A stretch of 64,000 bases of DNA, from the NCBI GenBank assembly GCA_022577435.1, contig JAKOON010000009.1, positions 8,287,411 to 8,351,410 on the forward strand, written 5' to 3'. Shown piece after piece: positions 46,437 to 59,892 of this stretch (its first letter is position 1; each line of letters opens with the position of its first letter). The notes below the pieces were generated by a model. That model searched no databases. It saw only the letters and a program-made list of their open reading frames with translations, and had not been told where the DNA came from. The position numbers and the translations under genes were made by a program. The DNA comes from Embiotoca jacksoni (lineage: Eukaryota; Chordata; Actinopteri; Embiotocidae).

Positions 46437-48064
46437 GTAAGTGTATCATTGTTTTTTTTATTGTGACTAAATTTAAACCTTCACACCTTTCTTTTCTAAT
46501 AACTTAAAAAAAAACAACTCTCACAGTTACAGAAAGAGTAAGACAATAACTTCCCAATCCAGGTTTTAGAGACTATGCCAGCAGCTCTTTGATTCATTTT
46601 CCAATTAACCAAGCAGAGTTGCTTATGCGGCAATTAGCTTGGTCATATGCCATACATCATCCCAACATGGGGCCCACTGTTCAATTTCCCATTGTCTTTG
46701 TCCCATTAAATCATCAGGAGGACTTTGGGTATTAAATTTAATTTGTCCGAATCCACGGGGCAATTTTATGGAATCAAAGTCCTTTTGTAAACATTTTGAT
46801 GCCTGCTGATAGTCGTACGCTTTAAACAAATTACTTTGCAGCAACTTTCTAAGTTGGAAACTGAGTTTGAGTAATAGAAGTGAGAGTGATGTACCCAAAA
46901 TGTGATGAGAGTAAATTTAAAATAACAAAAGTGCCCTCATGTGAGGAGCTTAGAAGTGATACAAACTCAAACCAGATTTGCTTGTTGCGCCCTTTTTTCT
47001 CCACGGGGAAGTAAGAAGTCCTTCTGAAGCTAATAATTAATTAATGCAGAGTATCACCAGTGAAACACAGGCAATTAAATGTCAAATTAAAGCAACTCCT
47101 CTACTTCAGAAAGTATTCAGTCAGGGCTTTAAAGTACCTCTGTGCCATACGCTCCAAATGTATAGAACATGTAAACACTGGCCTCACAAGTATGAGCTCT
47201 GGTAGCGCTGCATGTTCCCCTCTGAAAGCTTAGGACCAGTATGTGAAACACAAGACACTTATTTGATCGGGACATAAAACCAAACATGTGTTGAATTTGT
47301 GCCCATGTCAGCTTTAAATGTCAGTTCTTCAATAACTGAAGTGGTGTGAATTGTAGGCCTAAATATTTCAAAGTCAGTTCACTTTATAAGTGAAGCGCAG
47401 GACAGTTTTGGACTAGCAGCTGTCTCCCAGCTGTGTGTCTACACCTGGCACATAGTGGACAAAGCGTTATGTGTGGTAGCTACTTGGACCGGGTCGTGCT
47501 TTCTGCGTTGTTGTTTAGACAAGTACGGCTGTCTGCCTGCCAGTGCCATCACGTGGTTATAACAGAGGGAAACCCCTCTGCAGGGTCATGGCTCTCATGT
47601 GTTCTCATCGTATACAGTTAGTGTGAGTATGCCGGAAAACTCCAGCCTCACTTTGTCCTTCATCGGTTTCACTTCCCTCTAGTTGTTTCTTCCGTTTCTA
47701 TTCCCTCGGAACTGCTAACATGTCTTTGCAGCCCTCAAAGGACTACATGTCATGTACTCCTTCCACCCGGTGTGTTTCTCATTAAGAGCGTTGGCCTTTA
47801 TATTGTAGTTGCTGGTGACATTCTCCCTGACATTACTGGGTGTTATAGTGGATAGCAACACTGCCGTTGTTGTTATTTCTCTGTCAGGGAGGCAGGGCAG
47901 GCACTTGGAGGTGCCCAGATCTTGTTTCAGATGCCTCATGCATGTAGCTAGGTCTGATTTTGAAAGTGAAACTGTGACGGTCCCTTTTTTATGTTGCCAT
48001 CTTACCGGACTGCAAAATAAACCTGGGACTATAACTTAGGTTTTTCATGCTCTGTGACATGAAA

Positions 48065-49335
48065 TACAGTCTTGGATGAATTTGTTGATAACCTTAACAG
48101 CTCATTGAAAATATTCCTAATTCCTCCTGAAAAGTGATTGAATTAAAAGCAGTTTTTTTTTTTTTTTTTAAATGTATACCTGCAGCCTGCAGCCTTTGGT
48201 ATATCATTCTAACTCTTATTCTAAAAAATAAATAATTTGGTTCCAGTGATATGTCAAACTAACTGTTTTCTTTAAGTATTTTCACATGTTTTAAATCTGT
48301 CATTCAGCCTATTTAAATGGAAAAAAAAAATTGTCATTCTGCTGTTTGATATCATCGTGTGCACCGCTCTGAACATGGACCAGAGAAAGAAAAACAAAGA
48401 GCTGTCTGAGGAGATCAGAGAGAAAATAATAGACAAGCATGTTAAAGGTAAAGGATGTAAGACCATCTCCAAGAAAGCTAATGTTGCTGTGACTACAGTT
48501 GCAAATATTAGTAATGAGTTTAAGGTTCATGGGACAGTAGTCAGACTGCCTGGATTCGGCTACAAGAGGTCTTTTGGCACATCAGTGTCTGATTGTGAGA
48601 TGTGTCACTTATTAAGCGCAGCCGGCTCCATGGAACACGACCCAGGAGGACAAAAAACAGATTGGAATTTGCTCAAATGCAAATTTGCCAAGCCTCAATG
48701 CTTCTGGTAGATCTTCCGTTTTAGAGCTGCTTTGCTGAATCTGTTACAGAGTGCCTTGAATCTGTGCATGGCACAATGAAATGTCAAGACTATTGAGGCA
48801 TTCTCGGGCGAAACGTGCTGCGCAGTGTCAGAAAGCTCTATCTCAGTCAGAGGTCATGGATCCAACACAATCGTGATCCAAAACACACAACTAAATCACA
48901 TCACCCCAGAATAGCTAAGAACAAAACATTGGACTATTCTGAAGTGGCCATCTATGAGTCCTGATCTGAATTCTATCATACAAATAAAGAGCTGAAACAT
49001 GCAGTCTGGAGAAGGCACCCTTCAAGCCATAGGCAGATGGAGTTGTTTGCTTTGGAAGAGTGGACCAAACTACCTGTTGACAGGTGCAGAGGTAATTCAT
49101 TTGTAGTGATTGCTTCTGAAGGTTGTGTAACAATATATTCGGTTGAGGGTCCCATCAATTTTATTATTTAAAATATTCTGTTGAATCAAATATCAAAAGC
49201 AAAGTGAGATTTTTTTTATAAATATTGACAGTTGCCGATTACTTTTGTCAGTTTCAAGTTATTTTAGGGAAAATTGTAGGTTTTTAAAAAGAAAATTCTG
49301 GAAGGGCACCAAAAATGTGTGCACGACTCTGTGTT
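48065..49335 (+). mobile_element. Degenerate Tc1-like transposon
   Basis: Transposase-like coding begins at 48375 (MDQRKKNKELSEEIREKIID, then GKGCKTISKKANVAVTTV, the N-terminal helix-turn-helix). Further on, frameshifted, are NRDPKHTTK and WTILKWPSMSPDLNSI of the catalytic DDE domain (48868-48980). The left end tacagtcttgg (48065) and right end ccaaaaatgtgtgcacgactctgt (near 49310-49333) are weak inverted repeats of the Tc1 type. Stops and frameshifts make it a dead copy of about 1.27 kb. Confidence 0.8.
48375..49110 (+). pseudogene. Tc1-family transposase pseudogene
   Basis: The N-terminal DNA-binding part is open to about 48580, after which the frame breaks repeatedly. The catalytic part survives as scattered motifs (DPKHT; WPSMSPDLN). 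The middle third is largely deleted or unrecognisable. It cannot make a working transposase. Confidence 0.8.
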
Positions 49336-49898
49336 AGGTGCACATATGTCTACCTGAGTGCATCGTTCCCCTGATATTGTATCACACTCGGTGGTGCATT
49401 TGTTGTGATTAATTACGTGTTGCTCACCAGGCCGAGATTCGTACCATGTGTGAGGGAAATTCACTGTGCAATGAAGCTCAATTAAGGCCGCGCCGATCTG
49501 TTGTAATGAAATTGAGCCATATGCTGCTGTGTAGGGTGCTGTGCTAACTTCTCTTGATCCTTTAATTAGTCCTGCACAGTAACGGGGGACTCTGGAACAG
49601 ATGTGTTGCCTCTAGAGGGCCTCTCGTTGCAAGTGTATGCTGGAGTGTGCGTGGAAAACTCTATACACTCTAATGTGTCTCCACGGACATCCACTTCTGT
49701 CCCACTACAGCCTCAGCCCTGCTTACTTGTGTCACAGCTGCACATACGATTCTTCCTCATAGGGACAGATTTCTATCAGAGATAAAGGCTTTGAATAACT
49801 TTAACATCCTGCCTTCCAAACAGTTCACATGTTGTAAATGTCACACACACTCTCCTGCAAGTGAAACAGCTGTATGCTAATTCAGAGCTGGCACTAAG

Positions 49899-49988
49899 TC
49901 TCTCCTCTCCTCTCCTCTCCTCTCCTCTCCTCTCCTCTCCTCTCCTCTCCTCTCCCTCTCCTCTCCTCTCTTCTCCTCTCCTCTCTTC
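49899..49988. repeat. (TCTCC)n pentanucleotide repeat
   Basis: About ten perfect units, then imperfect ctctc units. It is the reverse complement of the repeat at 26434-26492. Confidence 0.9.
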
Positions 49989-52024
49989 CCCTAACCTCTC
50001 TTATTGTCTACTCTACAAAGAAAAGAAGGAGTGGTAAGAAGGCAGAAACTTGTTATAAGAGACAACAGCGTTCCCGGAAAGTTCTGTAAAAAACACCCAG
50101 CCTACGACGATTTCCTTTGCTCATAAACCCGATCGGTTGCTTAGACGACACGGCAAGTTCTGGCTTTCCCGGAGATGGTGCGTGGACCATTTGAAAGGCG
50201 AAGTGCTGCTTGTCTTGTAATGGTCTCTTCACTCACGCGCAGTAAAAGCTCACGACCTCTTTGACAGCTTTGAATCCCGTCTCTTTGTTTCACCTGCTGT
50301 AAACCTGCTTTTCTGAGCTGGTTAAATCCATTTAAGTTTCTACACCAGCAGCCCAGTAAGAACGCCTGGGTTGTAAGAAAGTATGGCAGATCTACGTAAT
50401 TTAGAAGTAAACCTCATTGTATTGAAATGATATTTAAACAGTATTTGTGCTTGTTTGGAGAATGTGTAAGAGCTGCAACTAATGATTATTATCCATTCTG
50501 AGTATTTTTGAACTGCTTTGTGTGTAAAAGGTGTTAAAAGAATTTCCCATCACAATTTCTCAGAGGACAGGGAGACATTTACAAATGTCTTGTTTCTTTG
50601 ACAAGTTATGTAAGAGCCATGTCAGACAAAAGATTCATGATGATCTTAAAGTTGCAACTGTTGGTAATTCGTCAGTCTGCAGCCGTCTCAAACCTGCCAG
50701 TTTGCATCAAAGCAAGGAGACGAGACAATGTAACCTCTTCACTGCAACGGCGCTCCCTCCTTCCGCTTTGCATTTTTAGCGATGAAACGGCAAAAAAAAA
50801 AATTCAAATTAAATCGAATTAAAAGCAATAGAGGGTAAAGAATTTGGAGCCGTCTATGGGGATTATTCCGGGGGCTCATGGAAATTTCATGAATCTTTGG
50901 TCTGATCTTTTGGTCTGAACTGGACTTAGGTCAATAAATTAGTAACTTAATAAATAAGGTTAACCCTGATATAAAAAAAACAGAAATCAATCCGAGTTAG
51001 GGTCAGGCTTTTAGGGTAAGGTTTCATAAAGGACATAAATGGCCTAACTGACTAATCCACTCACTTATTCACCTCTACTATCAGCCCTGTCATTCTGAGT
51101 GTGTCTTTATTCATCTGGGGTGTGAACTTGTGTTAAATTGCCCTCTGAGCTTGGCAGATGACCATCAACATTCAGAAGGATTGGTTTCAGTGGTTTGCCT
51201 GACCTTTGACTTCCCACCCATTTCCACCAGAGGCAGTGCCGCATACGGATCACGAGGCCATCTGTTTTGCCCATATTCATTTATCCTGGCTGGAGGTCTT
51301 TCACTGCCATTAAACACAGATGTAAAATTAGGCTACCAGGTTGCGAGCAGGTCATACTAGCAACTACTGCCAACTCCGTGGAAATCCAAGAAGACATCTT
51401 GTCTTTGGCTTCATACTCCGTTAGTCTGTGAATGTGCATTCCACTGGACTCCAGCCTGAATATACTCTGTGAGTGCATGAGGATGGACAGGAAAGGGAGT
51501 CAGGACTGAGCGGTGGCCAGCCACAGTGATTGATTGGTTGAAAGGAGGGTGAAAATATACTGGTCATGTATTATTGATGCCTTCAAGAAGAGGAACAGAG
51601 ATGTGGAGCAAAATTATAACACAGAGGTTTTAGACTTGTGCCGTGTCATCAGTATGAGAGAAATGTCTTTACAAGTAGTTGTTAGCTCTGCGCTAACTCT
51701 CCTGACAGACTCATTGAGAGTTTAGCAGATTTTCTCTCCAGAATACCATGTCGCTGTCTGATCTCTGGCTCTGCTCAAATTAAAGGGCAACTTAGTGAAT
51801 TTAACACATCAGTTTACTCTTTATGAGGACACAGCCGTTGGAAACAGTCGTATAATGTCCTCTGTGGCTCTGAAGGAGCTTTGAAAATATCCCTGATAAT
51901 GTCAAAGGGATATCAAATGTCATCATCAAATATCATCATTGGTATCTCAGCTGTCATCTGCAGGACAACAAAATCTCCTCATAAGAATAGAAATAAAGTC
52001 AGTTTTATGATGATTAAGGTTAGA

Positions 52025-52400
52025 GATTCAGGCCATAGACTGTATTTAAAAGTGGATGTAGCTTCCGGGTCTGAAAAATGAAGCCAATGCCATGAGGGTT
52101 TGGTCCCAAAAAGGCTCTGGGTCCATAGACTCCCATTCAACTTCTCTAATGAAATACAAAGTCAATAAAAAAATTTCCATGAGTCATTATGATGTCCTTC
52201 ACTAATGTCACTCCTTCCTTAGTTTTAGCAAGATGGCGACAGGTGAAAGGTCGAACTAAACTAAACCAGTGAAAGCCTGATTTTTATCAACCAATCCTTC
52301 CACCCTGACTTCCCCCTTCTCAGACTTCACCTGACTTCCTTCTCTACTTCCGCCATAATTACTGGAGCTGCTTGCCGGCTTTGTCTCTTGTAAAGATATA
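52025..52400. repeat. Dispersed teleost repeat copy
   Basis: Phrases such as ccatagactgtatttaaaag, tggatgtagcttccgggtct, gaaaaatgaagccaatg, and later ctgatttttatcaacc and gcttgccggctttgtctct match, from memory, a repeat found many times in percomorph genomes. No open frame. Confidence 0.55.
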
Positions 52401-53380
52401 AAGTTATTTAATTATTTTTGCACTGCTTAAAGGACTAATCTCGACAATCATAGGTTACAAACTGAGAATGTGGCCAGTGAGAGAGAATCTAAAAAAAAAA
52501 AAAAATTAAAAAAAAAATCATTTTCAAGTTGCATTTAAGCGTCAGATCAGGTGTTTACTGTGCTTAACAATACTAGTGATTAAAAGTCAGGACATGAACC
52601 TCTACTGGTTTGCCATTGGGTTTTAAATTTCTCTCTTGTGTGCCACCAACTTCATACAGTTGCAATGTCAAATCCCTGCAGTGCATTTTTAAGACGTCTT
52701 TCTACAAAACGGCACATTTGGAAGCAAAGAGTGCACTTTGGTGCTTTCAAATCTGTAACAGATTTTAATAATGCATTGTTAATGCTTTTAAAGACATGAT
52801 CATTAGTTTGCCAAAGATCTGAAAACAGTAGCGTCTCAAATTTTCAAAAGTGAGCTTCTCCTGTCAAATTAATCTTGTGTGAGAATCTGTTCCCTTTAAC
52901 CTTTTATGACACAAGCACCGGTGATGGCGTCTGTTTAGGAAAGCTTGAGCATAAAGCCACATTATTTATAGATGTTGAGAGAGATACCAACAACAGGACT
53001 CACGGCCTAATGCTCGATATAACCTCTCCGCTGAAGAGGCTGAATGGCTACAGTTCATTCTTCACACATCTTCTCTGTGAGGAGTGCTGTACACAGAATG
53101 CGTCTTGCAGGCTTTTCATTAAAGGTGAATTGCCTTTCTGACATTATTAAACTCATTTAGCTCAGACAGCGTGTTGATTGAATGTGTTCTCTCTCTGTCG
53201 ACTATTGCAGTTTTCCCTGCTTCTGAACCCAGTTTGAGCCAGCTAATCTACTTTCTCACCTGGGTCATGGAAACAGTCTGGTCGGCTTTTCCAGGTTTTC
53301 AACCACGCGACACAAAATCCACTAAAATCGCCACCCTCTGGCATCCTCCAAAATCCACTGACGCGTTTATTATTGGACGT

Positions 53381-53418
53381 TTTTTTTTTTTTTTTTTTTA
53401 GATTTTTTTTTTTTTTTA
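53381..53418. repeat. Two T homopolymers
   Basis: T-runs at 53381-53399 and 53404-53418 split by agat. Confidence 0.8.
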
Positions 53419-53644
53419 TTACTAGTCAGAAAATAGCTTTTTGTTTTGTTGTTTGCTTTTTTAGACCACACACAAATGTGTTTTTATTGATGACTAAGTA
53501 CTAGAAGAGAGAAAGAAAGGTGGGGTAGAGAGGGAAGTGGCACCATAAAATGATGTGGGGAGAAAGCTACTCGGCACTTTGTGTGGGGTTTTTAACCTGC
53601 TCAGGACTGCAGATTGGATGCTTGTTGTTCAATTACCGCTGCTG

Positions 53645-53694
53645 TTTTTTTTTGTTTTTTTTGTTTTTTTTGTTTTTTTTTTTTGTTTTTTTTA
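53645..53694. repeat. (T6-12 G)n low-complexity repeat
   Basis: Blocks of T separated by single G residues. Open frames through it encode only F, C and V and are artefacts. Confidence 0.85.
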
Positions 53695-55024
53695 TCTGTT
53701 CACCTCAGCAGGTTGTGTAAATTCTGCTCCATTAAGAATATTTTACGGCCCAGATGCCTTTTCTGTGCTTTCACTCTCCCGCTCTCTCCTCCACCATTCC
53801 CTCCTTCCCTTTCCTCCTGAGTGGGAAAATCATGTCTCATTTGCTGTACTTCCCTTTCCAAATGACTTCCCCTCCCTCACGGCCTCGTCCCCTGTCTTCC
53901 TCTCAGTCCTTGTTGTCTGGTCAAGTCTCTTCTTAAAACCCCAAGAATTCAGGATGTGCTATAGTTAAATTGTGAAGGGTTAAATACAAGAATACATAGT
54001 TAGAAATTATTTGATTCGATGATAATTGTGTTTGTTTGTCCTTGTTATAGCCACTTTTCAGGCAAAAAAAATGCCAAACATTGTCCTGTTTCAGCTTCTG
54101 ACATGCAATGATTGGCCTTTTTTTTTTTTTTTTTTTTGTATGATAGTAAATTAAATATTTGGGGCTTTTGGCCTGACAGGGAAATTATGATTTTCTGACA
54201 TTTTATAATCAAATCATAATTTTATTGATAATAACCATTAGTCAAAATAATCATAATTTTGTAGACATTGAATTATCCCACACCCCCTAATCTATAAATC
54301 TATGCCTCTCTGCTTGTATTCCCTCTTGTTTAAAGTAGTTCGAGTAGAGACACCCCGACAGCTCGGCTCCGGCAACACTTCTCTGATAGACCATCTTTGG
54401 CATTTCCTTTAATTTGAGTGAAGGAGGAACTGAAATACAGTCGAGCTGCTAATGAGATTAAGGCCGGAGTAACTTGACTGAGTAGGAATTCAAAGATGAT
54501 GATTTTGGCTGATTTGTGTTCTCAACATGTTGAAGACATGTTTTGTGGATAGACTAAAACTCTCAGTGCCGTTCAGTTATAGTTCTGAAATATGCGCCAA
54601 AGTCAGAACTTTAGAGAAGTACAACAAGAGTGAGAGAAAGAAACAGATTTATTTTCTCTTTTTCCAAAATAGAAACGTCTCAAATACTCACATTTCTGGG
54701 GAAATATTTTGCTTAATTTCCCAGATGACACTCACTGCACGTGGCTCTGTGTTATCCTTATTGTGTATTTTCATTTGTTTAAAGGTCTTGAGGTCCACCC
54801 CTTGTCCACCTGGCCTATGTGCACCACAGTCTGTCTGAATTTCTCACGTCATGTGACCTCTTGATGTCTCTTTTGATGACCTGTCACATTCTGCAGCAAC
54901 TGCTTTAACCTCCTTGGCTGCCCCGTGGCTTTATTTTTCCAGAGTGGCTCGCTACCAACTCACACCGCAGTGTGACAGAGGACAAGCCAAAGAAGGCGGA
55001 AGGAGTAGGAGAGAGTTTGGTTTT

Positions 55025-55190
55025 GGTTGCAAAGGATGAATGATAATGATAATCCGATACTCTATTGATTTCTGTAGGAAAATTTCTTTTTGCTTATCCT
55101 CTACAACAGCAGAGATATAATGTCTTGCTCAAGGCCACGTCAGTAGGGTAGATGCTGGCTAATGGTGACTTGGATATAAAAGGTGGTTTC
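55025..55190. repeat. Possible LINE/SINE tail-like repeat
   Basis: The words atactctattgatttctgta ggaaaatttct and tgtcttgctcaaggccacgt resemble two common fish repeat phrases (the attgatcccgaagggaaatt type and the tgcccaaggacac type). The resemblance is from memory and limits are uncertain. Confidence 0.4.
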
Positions 55191-55544
55191 TTTAAGACAA
55201 GTGGGATAGAGAAAGATATATTTACGCACAGTATTTCCGAAAAACTGAGATAAAAATGTACAGAAAACATCCCTGTTTGAGAAAGATTATTGTTCATAGC
55301 TTGGTCGTCCTTCAAAGGAAGAAAAGGCTTGTCACAGGACAAGTGATTGTGTGTGTATAAAGGGAGCGATATGGAGAGGAGGATCAGGAAAGTCGAGGTT
55401 AGTTGCAGTATTAATTTCTCCTTTCGGGGCAAAATGTGTCTCCCCGGGGAGAGGACTGTCTGTCCTGGGATGGCCGACGGGGAATCAGGTTTCCCTCTAA
55501 TATCCAGCCCCGCTCCTTCTACTCACTTTCAGCCAGGAACAGGA

Positions 55545-55546
<2 letters not shown>

Positions 55547-55637
<91 letters not shown>

Positions 55638-55641
55638 GCAC
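55547..55641. repeat. (CA)n microsatellite, first of a pair
   Basis: About 47 CA units ending cgcgcacata. Confidence 0.95.
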
Positions 55642-55727
55642 ATACCATTATTGTCAGGGGGGCAAGCAAACTACTGTTGTTTATTTACTTGACAGGGCAG
55701 AACACGTAAAAATGCTGAAGGTGATTC

Positions 55728-55730
<3 letters not shown>

Positions 55731-55821
<91 letters not shown>
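55731..55821. repeat. (CA)n microsatellite, second of a pair
   Basis: About 45 CA units, 90 bases after the previous array and in the same orientation. Confidence 0.95.
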
Positions 55822-55822
<1 letters not shown>

Positions 55823-58618
55823 TGCACTAAACACAGTGATTTTATTTTATTCTCCTGCAGAAGATTGGCACCCCTTGATCTACAATGATCTGTTTTCCTG
55901 AAGTGGGCCAGGAATACTGTGGCATTTGGCTGCGAAGGGCTGAGGCTAATGCCAAGAGTTTATTTTGATTAGTCAAGACCCTCTAAACACTTCAGATCTG
56001 CTTTCACAGCCAGGAAAATCCAGAGACAGTGTCCCAGCTCCCATTGTCTGTATATATATATCTTAGTATTATGTCTCTCTATCTCTCAGCAATGTACTGT
56101 ATGGCATCAGTAATTTCTGCAGAGGTTGTGAGTCTGCTCAAGTAGACATACTACAGGAGCTGCAAATACTGACAAATTGTTGTGTCATTTCATTGTAGCA
56201 ATTATTCAAAACAAAATGCTGTAGGTGAGGGATTTTTTATTTATTTATTTTCTGGGATTTTTGCCAATGTATCCCCCTGTGATCATACATTGTACAGAAA
56301 CACACACTGAAAAGATGCCACAAGACTTTAGTAAATCAACTCTGACTTGTGTTTGAGCTTCCCTCTTTTTCACTGCAAAATTTCACCCAATACTTCTTTG
56401 TTCTCTTAGTTTTCTGTTGGAAATCTTTACTGTGCTGTCACTGCTTTGGTTCTCACATTCCCTGCTTTGAATTGACGTTCCACTGGACAGATACAACTTT
56501 GCAAACCAGCTGTCACTGTCGGTAAAACAGGGCAATTGGTGAAAACAGACGGCGCTGTCGGTAAAATCTGACTCTGAAAATGTGTCACAAGCCATGGGAA
56601 AGCTTCTCTGTAACAATGTCTCCCGAAAAAGTTGATTCATATTGAATACACTTTTATTCATTTGTATAAAGAGGCAGTGAACTGTCCCCGGCTTGGGCAC
56701 ACTATCCCCTTCTGTACAGGAGCGATCCTGAGCGGCTAAGCATCTCAATGTGGGCACAAAGTTTTGACAGAAAGCACGCTGGATTCCAATGAATGAGGGC
56801 GGGTGGGTTGTACATGTTCATCAAGGTGTTCGCTGTGAGTCCGAGGGTTGAAGAGGGCTCAGGAAACAGGGTCTGTGTGTCGCCAGCAGCTGTGAAGACC
56901 ATAAGGCAAGTAGAAAATAAATCAATAGCTTCAGCCATTATCTCTCAGCAGCACACTTAAGACCTGACCCTAATGGGGGGCTTCACCAGCACACCACCGA
57001 TTATCAACAGATGCTGAATAATGTGGAAACTGACTCTGTAGCTAACAACTGATAAGAAATGAACATATTAGTTTGTACAAAATGTGGCGTAGCCTGCTTC
57101 TTCTTATCTTATTCACTGCTTTAAATGTCAGAAACACTTTCATTCAAGGATAAGTGATGACAGATCAAAAGCTACAAGATGGAAATCTCAATGTTTTTTC
57201 AAAAGGCAAACTGCTTATCAGCTTGATGGGAGTCATTATGTTATTTTGATCATTTGCAGTGAGTTAGAGTAATATCATATGGACAAAATCCTTGATTATG
57301 GTATATATTGTTTTATGTTGTCATAATACTGTACATTGAACATATAAAAAATAACCAGACACATATGGAGGTTTGTTCCTCTGGCTGGTTCAGCAGATTA
57401 AGTACTTGGCACTTCAAAGTCATTGATTATGTTGATTCAGAAACGCAGTCCTTGTCATCAACTTGAACATTATGCATTATTGGCTCAAAGACAGAAAATA
57501 GAAAGAGAAAAATGCAAAAGCACTCATAGAACTGCAGTTACATCCAGTAACTTTATTTATTTAGTTCCTGTGCACCGGTTTCAACACAGCTCAGTATGAG
57601 AGTGGCGCATGCATTTTACTTCTCACTAAAAGTCGCGCTATGTCTATTTTTTTGCTCTCCTGTGTGTGTCTGTGTTTAATGAAGGGTGAGGCTACGCCTC
57701 ACTCACACAGACATGCAGACCAGAAGATAGACGTAACATCTGAAACTTTATGTGACTTGTAAAAAAGTGCAGTAAAAGCCTAAAATGAAGCTTTCAATGG
57801 ACAAACTGACCTCAAACTGCTGAAAATCAGTATTAATATCAGCATTTTTTAAAAGGCAACCTACCTGTATCTACTAAGTAGTAAGGATGCTAATGTTAGC
57901 AGCTTTACTGCTGATCAAACTATCAGTCTAACACATTGCTGAACCCCCGAACGCTACCCATCTGGAGGGGTGGGGGTGGGGTCTCTCTGCTACTTCTTTC
58001 TTTTCCCCAAAAATTTAACACAAACTTTGTTGTGTGGCCTCTGCTCAAGTTTCATGTCTGTGGTAAAAGTGCAGACGCAAACGTACTACTAGTCATAAAA
58101 ATGTGTTTATCTTCGGTGCTGATGTTGATCAAGCGACGTAACTGGGAACTCAAGTTATAGCTTCAACCTGTTCTGCTGTCATTACTTTGCTGCAGCATGC
58201 ACAACAGTCTCTGAAGGATATAGATAATTCAAGTCATTCAAAGTAAATGTGCATATTTAAATTGTATTTAAATTGTTGTGAATTGTTAAAAGCTTCAATA
58301 TAATTCTAAGCTTGAAATTTATATAGAAATTAAATGAGAAATAAAGAGAATTGGGTGTGGCCATTTTAAGATCAATAATGATGTACGTCCCTGCAGAGGT
58401 GGGCTGGTCTTATTGATGTAAGTGGGTCAAGTTTCAAAGCTACTTTAGATCAGACTGTGTTGTTCTGGCTGTTGGTATTAGATTTTACCTGCTGTTCACG
58501 TGTTTTTGTAACTTTACCCCATCAGGCACGTGAGTGCTGTCAATAAACTGTAGTTTTCAGGATGAGGAGGCTGCATTACTGCGCAGGCATACCTGATGTG
58601 TATTCATGATTGTTGAGA

Positions 58619-58634
58619 CGCACACACACGCACG

Positions 58635-58680
<46 letters not shown>
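58619..58680. repeat. (CA)n microsatellite with CG interruptions
   Basis: CA units with several cacg units at both ends. Confidence 0.9.
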
Positions 58681-58682
<2 letters not shown>

Positions 58683-59831
58683 TACTGTTTGGGGCAAATC
58701 CTGTCCTTTCCATTTCTCTCATCTTCTTCATCCTCCTCTCTGCTCCATCTCTGTCTCCTGTCTGTCCATCCTGGGATAGCCCAGGTCTCTGTGTCTCTGT
58801 CCTATTGTCCCTGCCTGGCTGCACCCGCATGCATGGCCCAGCTTAAGTGTTGTTAAGATCATTTTAATTTATAATGGCAGTCACTATAAACATGTGAGGA
58901 AGCAGCACCATGGAGACGGAGCTCAAACAAAATCACAATGTAGGAGAGTATTTATAAGGTCAGCTTTGCCTGCAGAAAGCACTTTGCAATGTGTGCACAC
59001 GTGTGTGTGCATGTGTGTCATTGCTTATGTGGCTGAATGTGCAAGCTGCCAGAAAGGATCTTGATTGGCGTTTGCACATTGGCAAGATCTATGTGCATTC
59101 ATGCATATGTGTGTTTGTAGCGATTGTGTGTGCGTGTGTATAAAGCTATGTGTGTAAATGCCTGGCCAGTAGCATTGTGGGCAGAGCATAAACAATAATC
59201 AAATGTTAACGAGGAAGCCATAATTACGCAGGCTGCATGTCACTCTTGAGAGATTGTTTTTTCCTGCATCACACCCCCTCATACTCTAAATGTCTCTATC
59301 ATAGCTTCAGTTCCTGTGTGGCAGTGCCTTTCTCAGTTCCTGTTGCTGTAATCTGCTTCTCTGCTCTCTTATCTGCTTCTTTCCTTTAGAACGTGTTGTT
59401 TTCTCTTCTTCTTCTGTGCCTCTCCACACCTGTATTTGTTTCTTTTTCTTTCATGTTCTCACTCTCTCATTGTTGCGCACTACTTGAAGTGTTTTCTATG
59501 TCAACAGGTGGAGGAGGAAGGGAGGGAGGGGGAGACAAAGTTTGTCCAAAAACCAAAACACTGCGAATGCTGCTTCTGTTGCTGCTCTGCCTGCAGTTGC
59601 ACTAATTCACTCCATTGATTGAACATAATGAATGGTTATTGATGATGAAAAGGTTTCAGTCAATTTCAAAACATGTTTTCCTGTAAAAAAAAAAAAGTAC
59701 AGGAATGTATTGTGGCCAAAATACAAATATAAACATAAACCTGCCACATTAAACTGTCCTTATTTTTCTATGTTATGATGTCACGCAGGAGTCTGGCCTC
59801 CCTTTGCACAAAACCAGGTGCTAATGCTGCT

Positions 59832-59833
<2 letters not shown>

Positions 59834-59886
<53 letters not shown>
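59834..59886. repeat. (CA)n microsatellite
   Basis: About 26 uninterrupted CA units. Confidence 0.95.

Positions 59887-59892
<6 letters not shown>

Noticed and set aside
49899..49988. Regular repeat taken for a CRISPR-like array
   Set aside because: It is a pure five-base microsatellite with no spacers, in a vertebrate genome.
53555..53968. 137-codon hydrophobic frame
   Set aside because: It crosses the T-rich low-complexity tract, so hydrophobicity is only from TTT codons.
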